Notes: generated by a model from the letters alone, not told the origin. 64,000 nt of DNA from Fretibacter sp964410285 (GCA_964410285.1 CAYPFR010000007.1:1-64000), one strand, 5' to 3'. Shown: positions 15,417 through 25,092, counted from the first letter of the stretch. Numbers and translations: made by a program.

Positions 15417-16193
15417 ATGACGAATATCATTCAGCCTGCTGCCAAAGCTTTATATGGGGCCTTGCGAGACAAAACCCCGATCGCTCCGTTAACGGAACGC
15501 TATCCTGATATGTCCATCAACGACGCTTACGCAGTTTCATTGCAATTGCGAGATATGCGTTTAGCGGACGGCGAAACCATTATCGGCAAGAAAATCGGAA
15601 TCACCTCTGAGGCTGTCATGAATATGCTGGGTGTTAATCAACCTGATTTTGGTTTTCTGACAGATACGATGTGGGCCAAGGATAATGTCGTGGACACCTC
15701 CAATATGATTTTGCCGCGCGCAGAAGCTGAAATTGCTTTCAAGTTAAAATCAGACTTAGTTGGGCCGGGCCTTACAGAAGAAGATGTGCTCGCGGCAACA
15801 GAGTGCGTCGCAGCGTGTTTTGAAGTGGTCGATAGCCGCGTCAAAGATTGGAGGATCAAAATTCAAGATACAATCGCTGATAACGCGTCTTGCGGGACAA
15901 TGGCGATTGGTCCTGATTGGGTTGATCCAAAAACCGTCGATCTTCTGGGCTGTAAAGCTGTTGTCACAAAAAATGGCAAGCCGCTCTCAGAAGGCGTCGG
16001 CGCGGCAACGCTTGGCTCACCTTTAAAAGCTGTCGCATGGCTCGCAAACACCCTCGGCGAACGCGGCATACCCTTTAAAGCAGGAGAGATCATTCTCTCA
16101 GGGTCCCTCGTCCCTCTTGAGCCCGTTTCTGCGGGGGATAAAATGCATGTGTCGATCGAAGGCATTGGCGATTGTAAGGTGAGCTTTAAATGA
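15417..16193 (+). CDS. mhpD: 2-oxopent-4-enoate hydratase
   Basis: This hydratase (258 residues) converts 2-hydroxypenta-2,4-dienoate to 4-hydroxy-2-oxovalerate in the lower meta-cleavage pathway. Family landmarks are IGKKIGITSEAVMNMLGVNQPDFG (about 55-78), the acidic metal site in LPRAEAEIAF, and ACFEVVDSRVKDW. It is followed with four-base overlap by acetaldehyde dehydrogenase, then the aldolase, the order found in xyl, dmp and mhp operons. 2-Oxo-hept-3-ene-dioate hydratase is a related alternative, but the dehydrogenase and aldolase neighbours favour this call. Confidence 0.9.
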   Translation: MTNIIQPAAKALYGALRDKTPIAPLTERYPDMSINDAYAVSLQLRDMRLADGETIIGKKIGITSEAVMNMLGVNQPDFGFLTDTMWAKDNVVDTSNMILPRAEAEIAFKLKSDLVGPGLTEEDVLAATECVAACFEVVDSRVKDWRIKIQDTIADNASCGTMAIGPDWVDPKTVDLLGCKAVVTKNGKPLSEGVGAATLGSPLKAVAWLANTLGERGIPFKAGEIILSGSLVPLEPVSAGDKMHVSIEGIGDCKVSFK

Positions 16194-17131
16194 GCAAAAA
16201 AATTAAAGTCGCCATTCTCGGTTCGGGTAATATTGGCACAGACCTTATGATCAAAGTGATGCGCCATTCCAAGGTTTTAGAAATGGGCGCACTTGTCGGT
16301 ATTGATCCAGATAGTGACGGCCTTGCGCGCGCGCAGCGCCTGAAGGTCGCCACAACCCATGAAGGTCTAGAGGGCCTGACGAAAATGGATATCTGGAAAG
16401 ATATTGATATCGTTTTTGACGCCACATCTGCGGGCGCGCATAAACATCACCACGCCATTTGTATGCGCGGTGGCAAGCAAATGGTTGACCTCACTCCGGC
16501 AGCCATTGGTCCTTACTGTATTCCGGTTGTAAATATGGACGAGCATCTGAATGAGCCAAATGTGAATATGGTCACATGCGGCGGTCAAGCGACTATCCCG
16601 ATTGTCCATGCCGTTAGGCGTGTGTCCGGCTCTGTGCCTTACGCGGAAATTGTCGCCTCAATTAGCTCTAAATCAGCAGGCCCCGGAACGCGTGCCAATA
16701 TTGATGAGTTCACAGAGACGACGTCTAAAGGCATTGAAACGGTGGGCGGGGCCGATAAAGGCAAAGCCATTATCGTCATGAACCCTGCCGAGCCCCCTCT
16801 CCTTATGCGCGACACAGTGTACGCCTTTTCTGTTGGCGGCAATGAAGCTGAGATAGAAAAATCTATCAAAGATATGGTTCAAGACATCAAAGCCTATGTG
16901 CCGGGTTACCGCCTCAAACAAGAGGTGCAGTTTGAACGCTTTGGCTCTAACAACCCTTTGCGTATGCCGGGAATGGAGCCTGTAGAAGGCGTGAAAGTCT
17001 CAGTCTTCCTCGAAGTTGAAGGCGCGGCGCATTACCTACCCGCCTATGCCGGAAACTTAGATATTATGACGGCTGCGGGCATGGCCACAGCCGAAAAAAT
17101 CGCCATACAAAAATTTGGGGCGAGCAGATGA
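16190..17131 (+). CDS. mhpF: Acetaldehyde dehydrogenase (acetylating)
   Basis: This enzyme (313 residues) oxidises acetaldehyde with CoA and NAD to acetyl-CoA. The NAD-binding motif is AILGSGNIGTDLM near the N-terminus and the nucleophile is C130 in MVTCGGQATIP. It normally forms a complex with the aldolase that channels acetaldehyde. The gene overlaps the hydratase before it and the aldolase after it by four bases each. Confidence 0.94.
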   Translation: MSKKIKVAILGSGNIGTDLMIKVMRHSKVLEMGALVGIDPDSDGLARAQRLKVATTHEGLEGLTKMDIWKDIDIVFDATSAGAHKHHHAICMRGGKQMVDLTPAAIGPYCIPVVNMDEHLNEPNVNMVTCGGQATIPIVHAVRRVSGSVPYAEIVASISSKSAGPGTRANIDEFTETTSKGIETVGGADKGKAIIVMNPAEPPLLMRDTVYAFSVGGNEAEIEKSIKDMVQDIKAYVPGYRLKQEVQFERFGSNNPLRMPGMEPVEGVKVSVFLEVEGAAHYLPAYAGNLDIMTAAGMATAEKIAIQKFGASR

Positions 17132-18165
17132 GCGGCAAGATAACCGATCCAACATCAGATAAGATCTATATCCAAGACGTAACTCTGCGAGATGGTATGC
17201 ACGCCATACGCCATCAATACACCGTTCAAGATGTGGCTAAAATTGCAACCGCTTTGGACGAGGCTGGCGTGGACGCCATTGAGGTTGCGCATGGCGACGG
17301 CATTCAGGGAAGCTCTTTCAACTATGGTTTTGGTCGTCATACGGATTGGGAATGGATTGAAGCGGCAGCGAGCGCCGTTAAAAATGCCAAAATCGCTACC
17401 CTCTGCCTGCCCGGTATCGCCACAGAACATGACCTGCGCCAAGCCCATAGCCTCGGCGCGACATCCGTGCGAATTGCCACGCATTGCACAGAGGCCGACA
17501 TCTCTCGCCAGCATATTGGCATCGCCCGTGACCTTGGCATGGACACTATCGGCTTTTTGATGATGAGCCATATGATTGAGCCTGAAGCCCTCGCGCAGCA
17601 AGCGCTCTTAATGGAGAGCTACGGGGCGAGATGTATCTATGTCACCGATTCAGGCGGGGCCATGAATATGGATGACTATGCGGCCCGCCTGCAAGCCTAT
17701 GATAAAGTCTTAAAGCCTGAGACAGAGCGCGGCGTTCATGCCCATCACAATCTCTCTCTTGGCGTGGCTAACTCAATCGTCGCCGTTCAGAACGGGGCAC
17801 GCCGTGTTGATGCCTCTCTTGCCGCCATGGGCGCAGGCGCGGGCAATGCCCCGCTTGAGGTCTTTATCGCGGCCGTCGACAAAATGGGCTGGAACCATGG
17901 CTGTGACGTCTTCAAGCTGATGGACGCGGCCGAAGAACTTGTTCGTCCTCTCCAAGACCGCCCTGTACGTGTTGACCGCGAAACACTCTCACTTGGCTAT
18001 GCGGGGGTGTATTCAAGCTTCCTGCGCCATGCAGAAAAAGCCGCTGAAGATTACGATATGGATACGCGCGAAATCCTTGTCGAGCTTGGACGCCGGCGCA
18101 TGGTCGGCGGCCAAGAAGATATGATCGTGGATGTAGCGCTCGACCTTAAAAAGAACGCGAAATAA
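17128..18165 (+). CDS. mhpE: 4-hydroxy-2-oxovalerate aldolase
   Basis: The aldolase (345 residues) splits 4-hydroxy-2-oxovalerate into pyruvate and acetaldehyde. The N-terminal TLRDGMHAIRHQY motif holds R21 and D22 of the active site, and HAHHNLS holds metal ligands H204 and H206. A C-terminal helical domain (about 285-345) contacts the dehydrogenase partner in the family. The gene overlaps its partner's gene by four bases. Confidence 0.94.
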   Translation: MSGKITDPTSDKIYIQDVTLRDGMHAIRHQYTVQDVAKIATALDEAGVDAIEVAHGDGIQGSSFNYGFGRHTDWEWIEAAASAVKNAKIATLCLPGIATEHDLRQAHSLGATSVRIATHCTEADISRQHIGIARDLGMDTIGFLMMSHMIEPEALAQQALLMESYGARCIYVTDSGGAMNMDDYAARLQAYDKVLKPETERGVHAHHNLSLGVANSIVAVQNGARRVDASLAAMGAGAGNAPLEVFIAAVDKMGWNHGCDVFKLMDAAEELVRPLQDRPVRVDRETLSLGYAGVYSSFLRHAEKAAEDYDMDTREILVELGRRRMVGGQEDMIVDVALDLKKNAK

Positions 18166-18167
18166 CC

Positions 18168-19406
18168 ATGTCAGATGGGACGGTATTGATAATTGGCGCG
18201 GGACAAGCGGCGGCCCAGACCGCCGCCTCTTTGCGCCAAGGCGGCTTTGCCGGGAAAATCACGATCGTCGGTGATGAGCCCTCCCTGCCCTATCAGCGTC
18301 CGCCGCTGTCAAAAGCTTACCTGAAAGGGGAACTCGAGCAAGAACGGCTCTACTTTAAAAACGCTGAGTGGTATGATGCGCAAAATGTTGATGTTTTGAC
18401 GGGTACACATGTTACATCTGTCAACGCGGATGAAAAGACAGCCACAACACAGGCTAGCAAAACACTCAATTTTGACCATCTTGTTTTTGCTACAGGATCT
18501 CGCAATCGCACGCTTCCTATGGAAGGCGCAAAGCTTAAGAATGTGTTTGGTCTGCGTGACCTTGCAGACGTTGACGCGCTGCGGCCGCATGTCGGGCCTG
18601 AGAAAAACCTCGTTATTATTGGCGCGGGGTATATCGGCCTTGAAACGGCTGCTGTTGCCGCCACCTTGGGTGCAAATGTCTCTGTATTAGAACTTGCGGA
18701 TCGCGTGCTCGCGCGGGTGACCAGTCCCGTGATCAGTGCCTTCTACGAGGATTTGCACGCTCGTCATGGCGTGAGCATTAAAACGGCCTGCTCCGCCTCA
18801 GCCATCAACGGGAAAGACGGCAAAGTTCACAGCGTAACGCTTGCCTCCGGCGAGACCCTGCCCTGTGATGCCCTTCTGATTGGCATTGGCATTCTCCCCA
18901 ATATTGAGGTCGCCGCCGAAGCGGGGGTAAAATGTGAAGACGGTATTTTGGTTGACGAAGCCGGCCGCACAAGCCTTCCCAATATCTATGCCGCAGGGGA
19001 TTGCGCAAAGCGTCTTATCCTCCCCTATGGCCGCATGGGACGCCTTGAGAGCGTGCACAACGCCATTGAACAAGGCAAACAAGTCGCAGCGGCCATTCTC
19101 GGCAAAGCTGCACCCAAACTTGATTGCCCATGGTTCTGGTCTGATCAATATGATGTTAAGCTGCAAATTGCCGGGCTTTCTACAGGCTATGATGATTTTG
19201 TTATTCGGGGCGATAAAGACCGCGAAAAATTCGCTGTTTTCTACTTTAAAGACGATATCCTTATTGCCGCCGATGCCATCAATAGCCCGCCCGAATTTAT
19301 GACGGCCAAGCGCCTAATCTTAGCACAGTCAAAGGTTTCTCCAAATTGGATTGCGGATATAGATATTTCCCTCAAAGACATATTGGCCCGCCAATCAAAC
19401 GCTTAG
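18168..19406 (+). CDS. FAD-dependent ferredoxin reductase
   Basis: This 412-residue protein belongs to the FAD/NAD(P) family of ferredoxin reductases serving ring-hydroxylating dioxygenases or P450s. It has an FAD motif GAGQAAAQTAASLR near the N-terminus, an NAD(P) motif IIGAGYIGLETAAVAATLG (about 147-165) and the FAD-contact YAAGDCAK (about 278). It starts three bases after the aldolase stop. No oxygenase, ferredoxin or ring-cleavage gene is in the window, so its electron acceptor must be encoded elsewhere. Confidence 0.88.
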   Translation: MSDGTVLIIGAGQAAAQTAASLRQGGFAGKITIVGDEPSLPYQRPPLSKAYLKGELEQERLYFKNAEWYDAQNVDVLTGTHVTSVNADEKTATTQASKTLNFDHLVFATGSRNRTLPMEGAKLKNVFGLRDLADVDALRPHVGPEKNLVIIGAGYIGLETAAVAATLGANVSVLELADRVLARVTSPVISAFYEDLHARHGVSIKTACSASAINGKDGKVHSVTLASGETLPCDALLIGIGILPNIEVAAEAGVKCEDGILVDEAGRTSLPNIYAAGDCAKRLILPYGRMGRLESVHNAIEQGKQVAAAILGKAAPKLDCPWFWSDQYDVKLQIAGLSTGYDDFVIRGDKDREKFAVFYFKDDILIAADAINSPPEFMTAKRLILAQSKVSPNWIADIDISLKDILARQSNA

Positions 19407-19544
19407 ACCCTCAAAGCCAAAGCGGCGAAGCTGATAACCGGACTCGTGAACCTGCCTGCCATATAGATGCCCGAAAAGGCCCCCGCCTCTTGGCGGCGCT
19501 ATATTGCGTTCCGCGATCTTCCAGCGCATGATAAGGGGCATGCC

Positions 19545-19562
19545 GGCGCTATAGTGAGCGCC
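19545..19562. repeat. Inverted repeat before the GH42 gene
   Basis: GGCGCT (19545-19550) and AGCGCC (19557-19562) form a perfect 6-bp inverted repeat, 24 bases before the beta-galactosidase start. It could be an operator or a chance GC-rich hairpin. The rest of 19407-19585 shows nothing else I recognise. Confidence 0.3.
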
Positions 19563-19585
19563 GCGGAATTGACAAAGGCGGCGAT

Positions 19586-21463
19586 ATGACCCCAAAACTT
19601 GGCGTTTGTTATTACCCCGAACATTGGCCCGAAACGCAATGGGCGCAAGATGCCCGACAAATGAGAGAGCTTGGCCTGTCATGGGTACGTATTGGGGAAT
19701 TTGCCTGGAGCCGGATTGAGCCGCGCCCAGGCGTTTTTGACTGGAACTGGCTTGACCGCGCCGTCGATGTGCTAGGTAAAGCGGGCCTTAGCATTGTCCT
19801 TAGCACCCCCACAGCCACGCCCCCGCGGTGGATGATAGACAAATATCCTGACATGCTCGCCGCTGGCGCTGATGGGCAGCCCCGCGGCTTTGGCTCTCGT
19901 CGGCATTACTGTTTTTCACACGCCCCTTATCGGCAGGAAAGCGTGCGCATCGCACGGCTTATGGGCGAGCGCTATGGCCAAAATCCGCATATCAAGGCGT
20001 GGCAAATTGATAATGAATATGGCTGTCATGACACGGTGCTCTCCTATAGCGCCGCAGCCTGCGCTGCCTTTCGTCTTTGGCTAGAAGAAAAATACGGAAG
20101 CATTGAGGCGTTGAACACGGCCTGGGGGAATGTGTTTTGGTCTATGGAATATCAAAATTTTGAACAGCTTGATTTGCCCAATCAAACTGTAACCGAGCCG
20201 AATCCCGCCCATGTCATGGACTTTCGTCGCTTTAGCTCCGATCAAGTCGCGCGTTTCAACCGCGCGCAAAGCATGGCCCTACGGAAAACAACTGACCTGC
20301 CCCTGATCCATAATTATATGGGCCGGATTACCGAATTTGACCACTTTAAAACAGGCCAAGACTTGGACATAGCAAGCTGGGATAGTTACCCACTTGGATT
20401 TTTAGAAGACCGCTCAGATCAAGGGGAAGATTTCAAACACCGCTATATGCGCTGCGGTGATCCCGACTTTCAGGCCTTTCATCATGATCTTTACCGCGCT
20501 GTGGGGCGCGGGCGATGGTGGGTGATGGAGCAGCAGCCCGGCCCCGTAAATTGGGCGCCCTATAACCCAGCGCCCACTGGCGGTATGGTCCGGCTCTGGA
20601 CATGGGAGGCGATCGCGCACGGTGCGGAGGTCGTGAGCTATTTTCGATGGCGGCAAGCGCCCTTTGGCCAAGAGCAAATGCATTCTGGATTGCAGCGCCC
20701 CGACGGGAGCTGGGCTGAGGGCGCGCAGCAGGCGTCGGAGGCCGCCAAAGAGATCACAGCCCTCTTACAAAACGGCGCAGATATTTCCCCCCGCCCCAGC
20801 GCCGCTGCTATTATCTTTGACTATGCTTCTGCATGGGCATGGGAGACCCAGCCGCAAGGCGCGGGTTTTGACTATTTTCGGCTGATCTATGACGTTTACC
20901 GGGGGCTGCGGCGGCTCGGGCTTTCCGTTGATATTTTGCCGCCAGATACAGATGACTTTGGAGACAGAAAACTTGTTTGTATTCCCGGTTTATTTGCATG
21001 GACGCCAGCATTGCAGCGCGCCATAAGCACATTTAAGGGACATATATTAGCCGGGCCGAGAACAGGCTCAAAGACGCAAGAATTCAAAACACCTCCCGCA
21101 TTGCCGCCCGGTCTTCAAAATTTCAGCTGCAAGATCACGGCCGCCGAAACCTTGCGCCCGAGCGCGCCGCTAGGGCTGGAGAAAGGCGGAGCCTTTCATA
21201 TCTGGCGCGAATGGGCAGAGACGAGCGAGGAGGTAACCGAGACCTGCGCAGACGGAAGGCCCGCGCTTATTTCCAAAGGGAATATCAACTATCTTACGGG
21301 CTGGCCGGATGATGAGGCGATGCGCCGAATGCTGGCGGCAATATGCACCGTCGCGAAGTTGTCGACCTCGGTTATGAAGGGCGGAGAGCGGCTGCGGGAT
21401 TTCGGTGATTTTCAAGCGCGTATAAATTACGATACGCGGGACGTTCAGATTATAAAAAGATGA
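19586..21463 (+). CDS. GH42 beta-galactosidase
   Basis: This 625-residue protein is a glycoside hydrolase family 42 enzyme acting on beta-galactosides. The N-terminal TIM barrel begins LGVCYYPEHWPE. The acid/base residue is E144 in QIDNEYGCHD, and the nucleophile is E315 in WWVMEQQPGPVNW. A beta-galactosidase trimerisation-type domain (about 390-560) and a small C-terminal domain follow. No signal peptide is visible, so it acts in the cytoplasm on imported oligosaccharides. No transporter or regulator gene accompanies it. The spacing after the ferredoxin reductase (180 bases) suggests its own transcript. Confidence 0.92.
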   Translation: MTPKLGVCYYPEHWPETQWAQDARQMRELGLSWVRIGEFAWSRIEPRPGVFDWNWLDRAVDVLGKAGLSIVLSTPTATPPRWMIDKYPDMLAAGADGQPRGFGSRRHYCFSHAPYRQESVRIARLMGERYGQNPHIKAWQIDNEYGCHDTVLSYSAAACAAFRLWLEEKYGSIEALNTAWGNVFWSMEYQNFEQLDLPNQTVTEPNPAHVMDFRRFSSDQVARFNRAQSMALRKTTDLPLIHNYMGRITEFDHFKTGQDLDIASWDSYPLGFLEDRSDQGEDFKHRYMRCGDPDFQAFHHDLYRAVGRGRWWVMEQQPGPVNWAPYNPAPTGGMVRLWTWEAIAHGAEVVSYFRWRQAPFGQEQMHSGLQRPDGSWAEGAQQASEAAKEITALLQNGADISPRPSAAAIIFDYASAWAWETQPQGAGFDYFRLIYDVYRGLRRLGLSVDILPPDTDDFGDRKLVCIPGLFAWTPALQRAISTFKGHILAGPRTGSKTQEFKTPPALPPGLQNFSCKITAAETLRPSAPLGLEKGGAFHIWREWAETSEEVTETCADGRPALISKGNINYLTGWPDDEAMRRMLAAICTVAKLSTSVMKGGERLRDFGDFQARINYDTRDVQIIKR

Positions 21464-21516
21464 TGCCGGAGCCGCGTAGATCAATACCTACAACGCTCTC
21501 GCGCGAGCTTGGTTGG

Positions 21517-22641
21517 TTAGGCGGTTATAACAGAGCTGATCACGTCAATGACACGCTGCTGCTCCGATATAGTCATGCCGCTGCCAGAGGGAAGGCATAG
21601 ACCGCGCGCGAATAAATCTTCGCAAACCGCGCCGCCTACCATTTTGCGGCCTTTAAATACCGGCTGCATATGCATAGGCTTCCACAGTGGGCGCACTTCG
21701 ATTTCCGCCTCCTCACAGGCCGCCTGTACGTCATGACGGGTTGCCTTCATATCGCTTGATAAGGTCATGCAGCTTAGCCATCGCGTCGAGCGGTATCCCT
21801 CTGGTTCGGGCATAAAGGCAACGCCTTCAATGTCCCCGAAGGCGCTGAAATAGCGGTCAAAATGCGCGCGGCGTTTTTCCACCTTGCTTTCAATCTGCTC
21901 CAATTGCCCCACGCCAATCGCGGCGCAGACATTGCTCAGCCGGTAATTATAACCGATGTCAACATGCTCATAATGGGCCACAGGCTGGCGGGCCTGAGTG
22001 GAGAGATAGCGGGCCTGATCGACAATGGCCTTATCGTTACTTATGAGCATCCCTCCGCCCGAGGTCGTCATCATTTTATTGCCGTTAAAGGACAGGATCG
22101 CGCAATGGCTGCCGCTGCCCGCATGGCGGCCCTGATAAAAGGCACCAACAGACTCTGCGCTATCTGTTACCAACGTAATGCCGTATCGATCACAAAGCGC
22201 GGTCATTCGGCCAAGATCACAGGACTGCCCATATAAATCCGTTGGCAGAATAACTTTTGGGAGTTTGCCGGCCTTATCCGCTTTCATAAGTTCGGCTTCA
22301 AGCAAATCAGGATCGATTGTCCAATGATCGCGGCTTAGGTCGAAAAATACGGGAACCGCGCCCAAATATGTAATCGGCGAGGCCCCGCCGATGAATGTCA
22401 TAGAGGTTGTCCAGACCTCGTCACCTTCGCTCACGCCGACGATACGCAAGGCGAGATGCAAGGCCGCCGTTCCGCTCGAGAGGGCGACAGCGTGGTCAAA
22501 ACCGGTATATCGGCACATATCATTTTCAAATTTCGTGAGCATAGCGCCCGCCGGCGCAATATAATTGCTCTCAAAGACCTCTTCGACAAGTTCACGTTCG
22601 CGTCCCGTTATATCAGGCGCAGAAAGAAAAATCCTACTCAC
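21517..22641 (-). CDS. DegT/DnrJ/EryC1-family sugar aminotransferase
   Basis: This 374-residue PLP enzyme transfers an amino group to a nucleotide keto-sugar. The internal aldimine lysine is K189 in SFNGNKMMTTSGGG; D160 (LVTD) contacts the PLP ring. The start matches family members (FLSAPDITGRERELVEEVF). Divergent from it is a membrane 4,6-dehydratase, and a PglC-like transferase lies nearby, so it probably makes UDP-4-amino-4,6-dideoxy-GlcNAc, the bacillosamine precursor (PglE role). Perosamine synthase is an alternative. Confidence 0.87.
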   Translation of the reverse strand: MSRIFLSAPDITGRERELVEEVFESNYIAPAGAMLTKFENDMCRYTGFDHAVALSSGTAALHLALRIVGVSEGDEVWTTSMTFIGGASPITYLGAVPVFFDLSRDHWTIDPDLLEAELMKADKAGKLPKVILPTDLYGQSCDLGRMTALCDRYGITLVTDSAESVGAFYQGRHAGSGSHCAILSFNGNKMMTTSGGGMLISNDKAIVDQARYLSTQARQPVAHYEHVDIGYNYRLSNVCAAIGVGQLEQIESKVEKRRAHFDRYFSAFGDIEGVAFMPEPEGYRSTRWLSCMTLSSDMKATRHDVQAACEEAEIEVRPLWKPMHMQPVFKGRKMVGGAVCEDLFARGLCLPSGSGMTISEQQRVIDVISSVITA

Positions 22642-22927
22642 TTGCTCATCTCCTATTTAGCCCTTGCCCAAGAGATATTAAAAGCAGGCTGGCAGTGTGA
22701 TCAATAGGCTTAAACAGCCCCAATAGGCAAGCGCCTTACCGCGCGGCGCGCGCAACTCTCCCGACAGGGGAGCGCGCTGGCTTATTTTTTAAAAAATGTC
22801 ATATCGGTTGCGTGACTCAGGGCTGAATTTTTGGGTTTGTTTTCCCGAAAGAAGACGCTACAGGGTTCCGAGGGCTATAAGAGCGTGTCAGCAACCGATC
22901 AAAGCGTTGCAAAAATATAGGGCAATA
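22642..22927. promoter_or_regulatory. Divergent leader with hairpin and T-tract
   Basis: This 286-base spacer separates the divergent aminotransferase and dehydratase genes. At 22748-22777 GCGCGC with CGCGC and an inner CTCCC/GGGAG stem (22758-22762 with 22768-22772) make a hairpin, followed by TTATTTTTT (22782-22790). On the + strand this resembles an intrinsic terminator within the leader of the dehydratase gene, so it could act as an attenuator. Functional role is inference. Confidence 0.35.
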
Positions 22928-24805
22928 ATGTTTATCAAGCTGATTGATACAATCAATGGGTTGGACCGGAAGCGCAAATGGCTCATTATGATGCTGTCTG
23001 ACCTTATCCTACTCGTTTTTGCGCTCTATTTCGCCTTTGCCCTGAGATATGGGAAAGTCTTACCATCAGAGAATTTAATCGCCGCTTGGCCCCTTTTTCC
23101 AACACTGATGGCGGCGGGTTTAATATATAGCTGGATATTGGGTATTCCGAAGATCAAGCTCCAATCCTTTGACATTCAAGCCATTCAGCGCATAGCGCTG
23201 TGTAGTCTTCTTTTGATTCTCACGGCGATGAGCCTGAGCTTTCTGCTGCGCTTTTCCGCGCCGCGCTCTGTTCCGCTTATTTTCGGGATTATATTCTTTT
23301 CAGGCGCTTTATTTTCGCGGGTCAATGGACTGCTGCTCCTGCGCCAGCTTTACCTTATTGGCCACAAACGCACCCGCGTTATTATATACGGGGCGGGCGA
23401 AGCCGGCATTCAGCTTGTCTCCTCTTTGCAGCAATCCAAGGAAGTCAAAGCCGTCGCCTTTGTCGACGATAATAAACTTCAGCAAAAAATGATTATATTT
23501 GGATTGCCCGTTTATGCGCCGCAAGATCTGGAGCAGATTGTCAAACAAAAGCGTATTGAGCGTGTTTTGATTGCGATCCCGTCTCTTTCTCAAATCGACA
23601 AAATTGAAATCGCCAAAACTCTCAAACATTTACCCTGCGCGATTCAAATCATGCCGTCACAAGTTGATATTATAAACGGAAACAACATCCTTGATAGTTT
23701 TGTTTCCGTGAATCCGGAAGACTTGCTTGGCCGAGATAAATTTGATGTTGACCTACCCAATATAGAACGCCCGTATCGCGAAAAGTCGATATTGATTTCC
23801 GGCGCAGGCGGCTCCATCGGGCTAGAACTCTGCCGGCAAATCGTCAATCTATCGCCCAAAAAATTGGTGATTTTTGATCATTCGGAGCACAGCTTATACC
23901 AAGCGGAAAAAGAACTTAGGCCTGTAGCAGAGCAGTTAAATGTAAAACTCGTCGCCGTGCTTGGCTCGGTTTGCGATGAGAAAAAGGTCGCCCGGATTTT
24001 CGAAGACGAGAAAATCGAAGCCGTTTTCCATGCGGCCGCCTATAAGCATGTTCCTCTTGTCGAAGCCAATGAAGTTTCAGGCATTAAAAATAATGTGCTC
24101 GGCACACACATCATGGCGGCGCAGGCCCTAAAATCCAAAATTGAAACCTTTGTCCTGATTTCTACAGATAAGGCGGTACGCCCAACAAATATTATGGGCG
24201 CGACAAAGCGGCTGGCCGAACTCATCATCCAAGATTGCGATAAACGCAGCCAAAGCACGAAGTTTTCAATGGTCAGGTTCGGAAATGTGCTGGGCTCCTC
24301 TGGCTCGGTGATTCCCTTGTTTAAGGATCAAATTGCCAAAGGCGGGCCGCTGACGCTAACCCATGAAGAGGTCACGCGCTATTTTATGGCGATTTCAGAA
24401 GCAGCCAATCTCGTGATTATTGCCGGCAGTTTTGCGCAAGGCGGAGAGGTCTTTGTTCTGGATATGGGCCGTCCTGTGAAAATCAAGGATCTGGCCCGCC
24501 GTATGATCGAGAAAAGCGGGCTGACGGTCCGGGACGCCGACAACCCCTCAGGCGATATTGAAATCAAAGTCACGGGCTTGCGGCCCGGCGAAAAGCTCTA
24601 TGAAGAACTTTTGATCGACGCAGAAACCCTCTCGACCCCGCATCCCAAAATATTGAGAGCGCAAGAAGCCATGTTGTCTTCGCAAAACATCAAATCGCTC
24701 TTGAAGCATCTAAAAACGGCTATTAAAAATCAAGATGAACAAGAAGCCCGCCAGCTCATCAAGACATGGGTGAGCGGTTATCATCAACCAAGCGAGACAT
24801 CTTAG
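22928..24805 (+). CDS. Membrane UDP-GlcNAc 4,6-dehydratase (CapD/PglF/WbpM type)
   Basis: This 625-residue protein makes a 4-keto-6-deoxy UDP-sugar. Four N-terminal membrane helices (about 15-130) are followed by a first Rossmann unit (YGAGEAGIQLVSSLQ) and then the catalytic SDR domain with SGAGGSIGLELCRQI. The catalytic segment reads MGATKR, with Met replacing the usual Tyr, as in PglF and WbpM. Start choice: a longer frame from 22796 exists, but its first 44 residues look non-coding, whereas ATG 22928 begins MFIKLIDTINGLDRKRKW, just ahead of the first helix. It supplies the substrate for the divergent aminotransferase. Confidence 0.92.
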   Translation: MFIKLIDTINGLDRKRKWLIMMLSDLILLVFALYFAFALRYGKVLPSENLIAAWPLFPTLMAAGLIYSWILGIPKIKLQSFDIQAIQRIALCSLLLILTAMSLSFLLRFSAPRSVPLIFGIIFFSGALFSRVNGLLLLRQLYLIGHKRTRVIIYGAGEAGIQLVSSLQQSKEVKAVAFVDDNKLQQKMIIFGLPVYAPQDLEQIVKQKRIERVLIAIPSLSQIDKIEIAKTLKHLPCAIQIMPSQVDIINGNNILDSFVSVNPEDLLGRDKFDVDLPNIERPYREKSILISGAGGSIGLELCRQIVNLSPKKLVIFDHSEHSLYQAEKELRPVAEQLNVKLVAVLGSVCDEKKVARIFEDEKIEAVFHAAAYKHVPLVEANEVSGIKNNVLGTHIMAAQALKSKIETFVLISTDKAVRPTNIMGATKRLAELIIQDCDKRSQSTKFSMVRFGNVLGSSGSVIPLFKDQIAKGGPLTLTHEEVTRYFMAISEAANLVIIAGSFAQGGEVFVLDMGRPVKIKDLARRMIEKSGLTVRDADNPSGDIEIKVTGLRPGEKLYEELLIDAETLSTPHPKILRAQEAMLSSQNIKSLLKHLKTAIKNQDEQEARQLIKTWVSGYHQPSETS

Positions 24806-24954
24806 AGATATTCACGCTTCGAGGGCAACCGTTACGCATTGAGCCTTGCGTCTGCCACCCGTTAAGAAATGGCAGCTAGGACGGTGCGGGCGCGTTGACT
24901 CTCGATAGCTGACAAGAATATATATGGCGCAGAAAGCCAATGTGGGAGGCGAAC

Positions 24955-25092
24955 ATGAAAGATATAGATTTTATATCTCTGAAGAACATTCTTGAAACTG
25001 CGGGCGATAAAAAGGACGAGAAAGCGGAGCCCCAAGTTCTTGTCCCTGTCGATCTTGCCCAAAGAATTTTGGAGCGAATGACCAGACATTAG
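24955..25092 (+). CDS. 45-residue hypothetical protein
   Basis: A short frame from ATG 24955 to TAG 25090-25092 encodes 45 residues. GGGAGG about eight bases upstream is a strong ribosome-binding site, which is why I accept it. It is charged and probably helical (FISLKNILETAGDKKDEKAE) with an amphipathic C-terminus (VDLAQRILERMTRH). No family is recognised. It lies downstream of the dehydratase and convergent with the sugar transferase. Confidence 0.5.
   Translation: MKDIDFISLKNILETAGDKKDEKAEPQVLVPVDLAQRILERMTRH

Noticed and set aside
22796..22927. Upstream extension of the dehydratase frame
   Set aside because: The 44 extra residues have no family similarity and include the hairpin leader; ATG 22928 fits the helix start.
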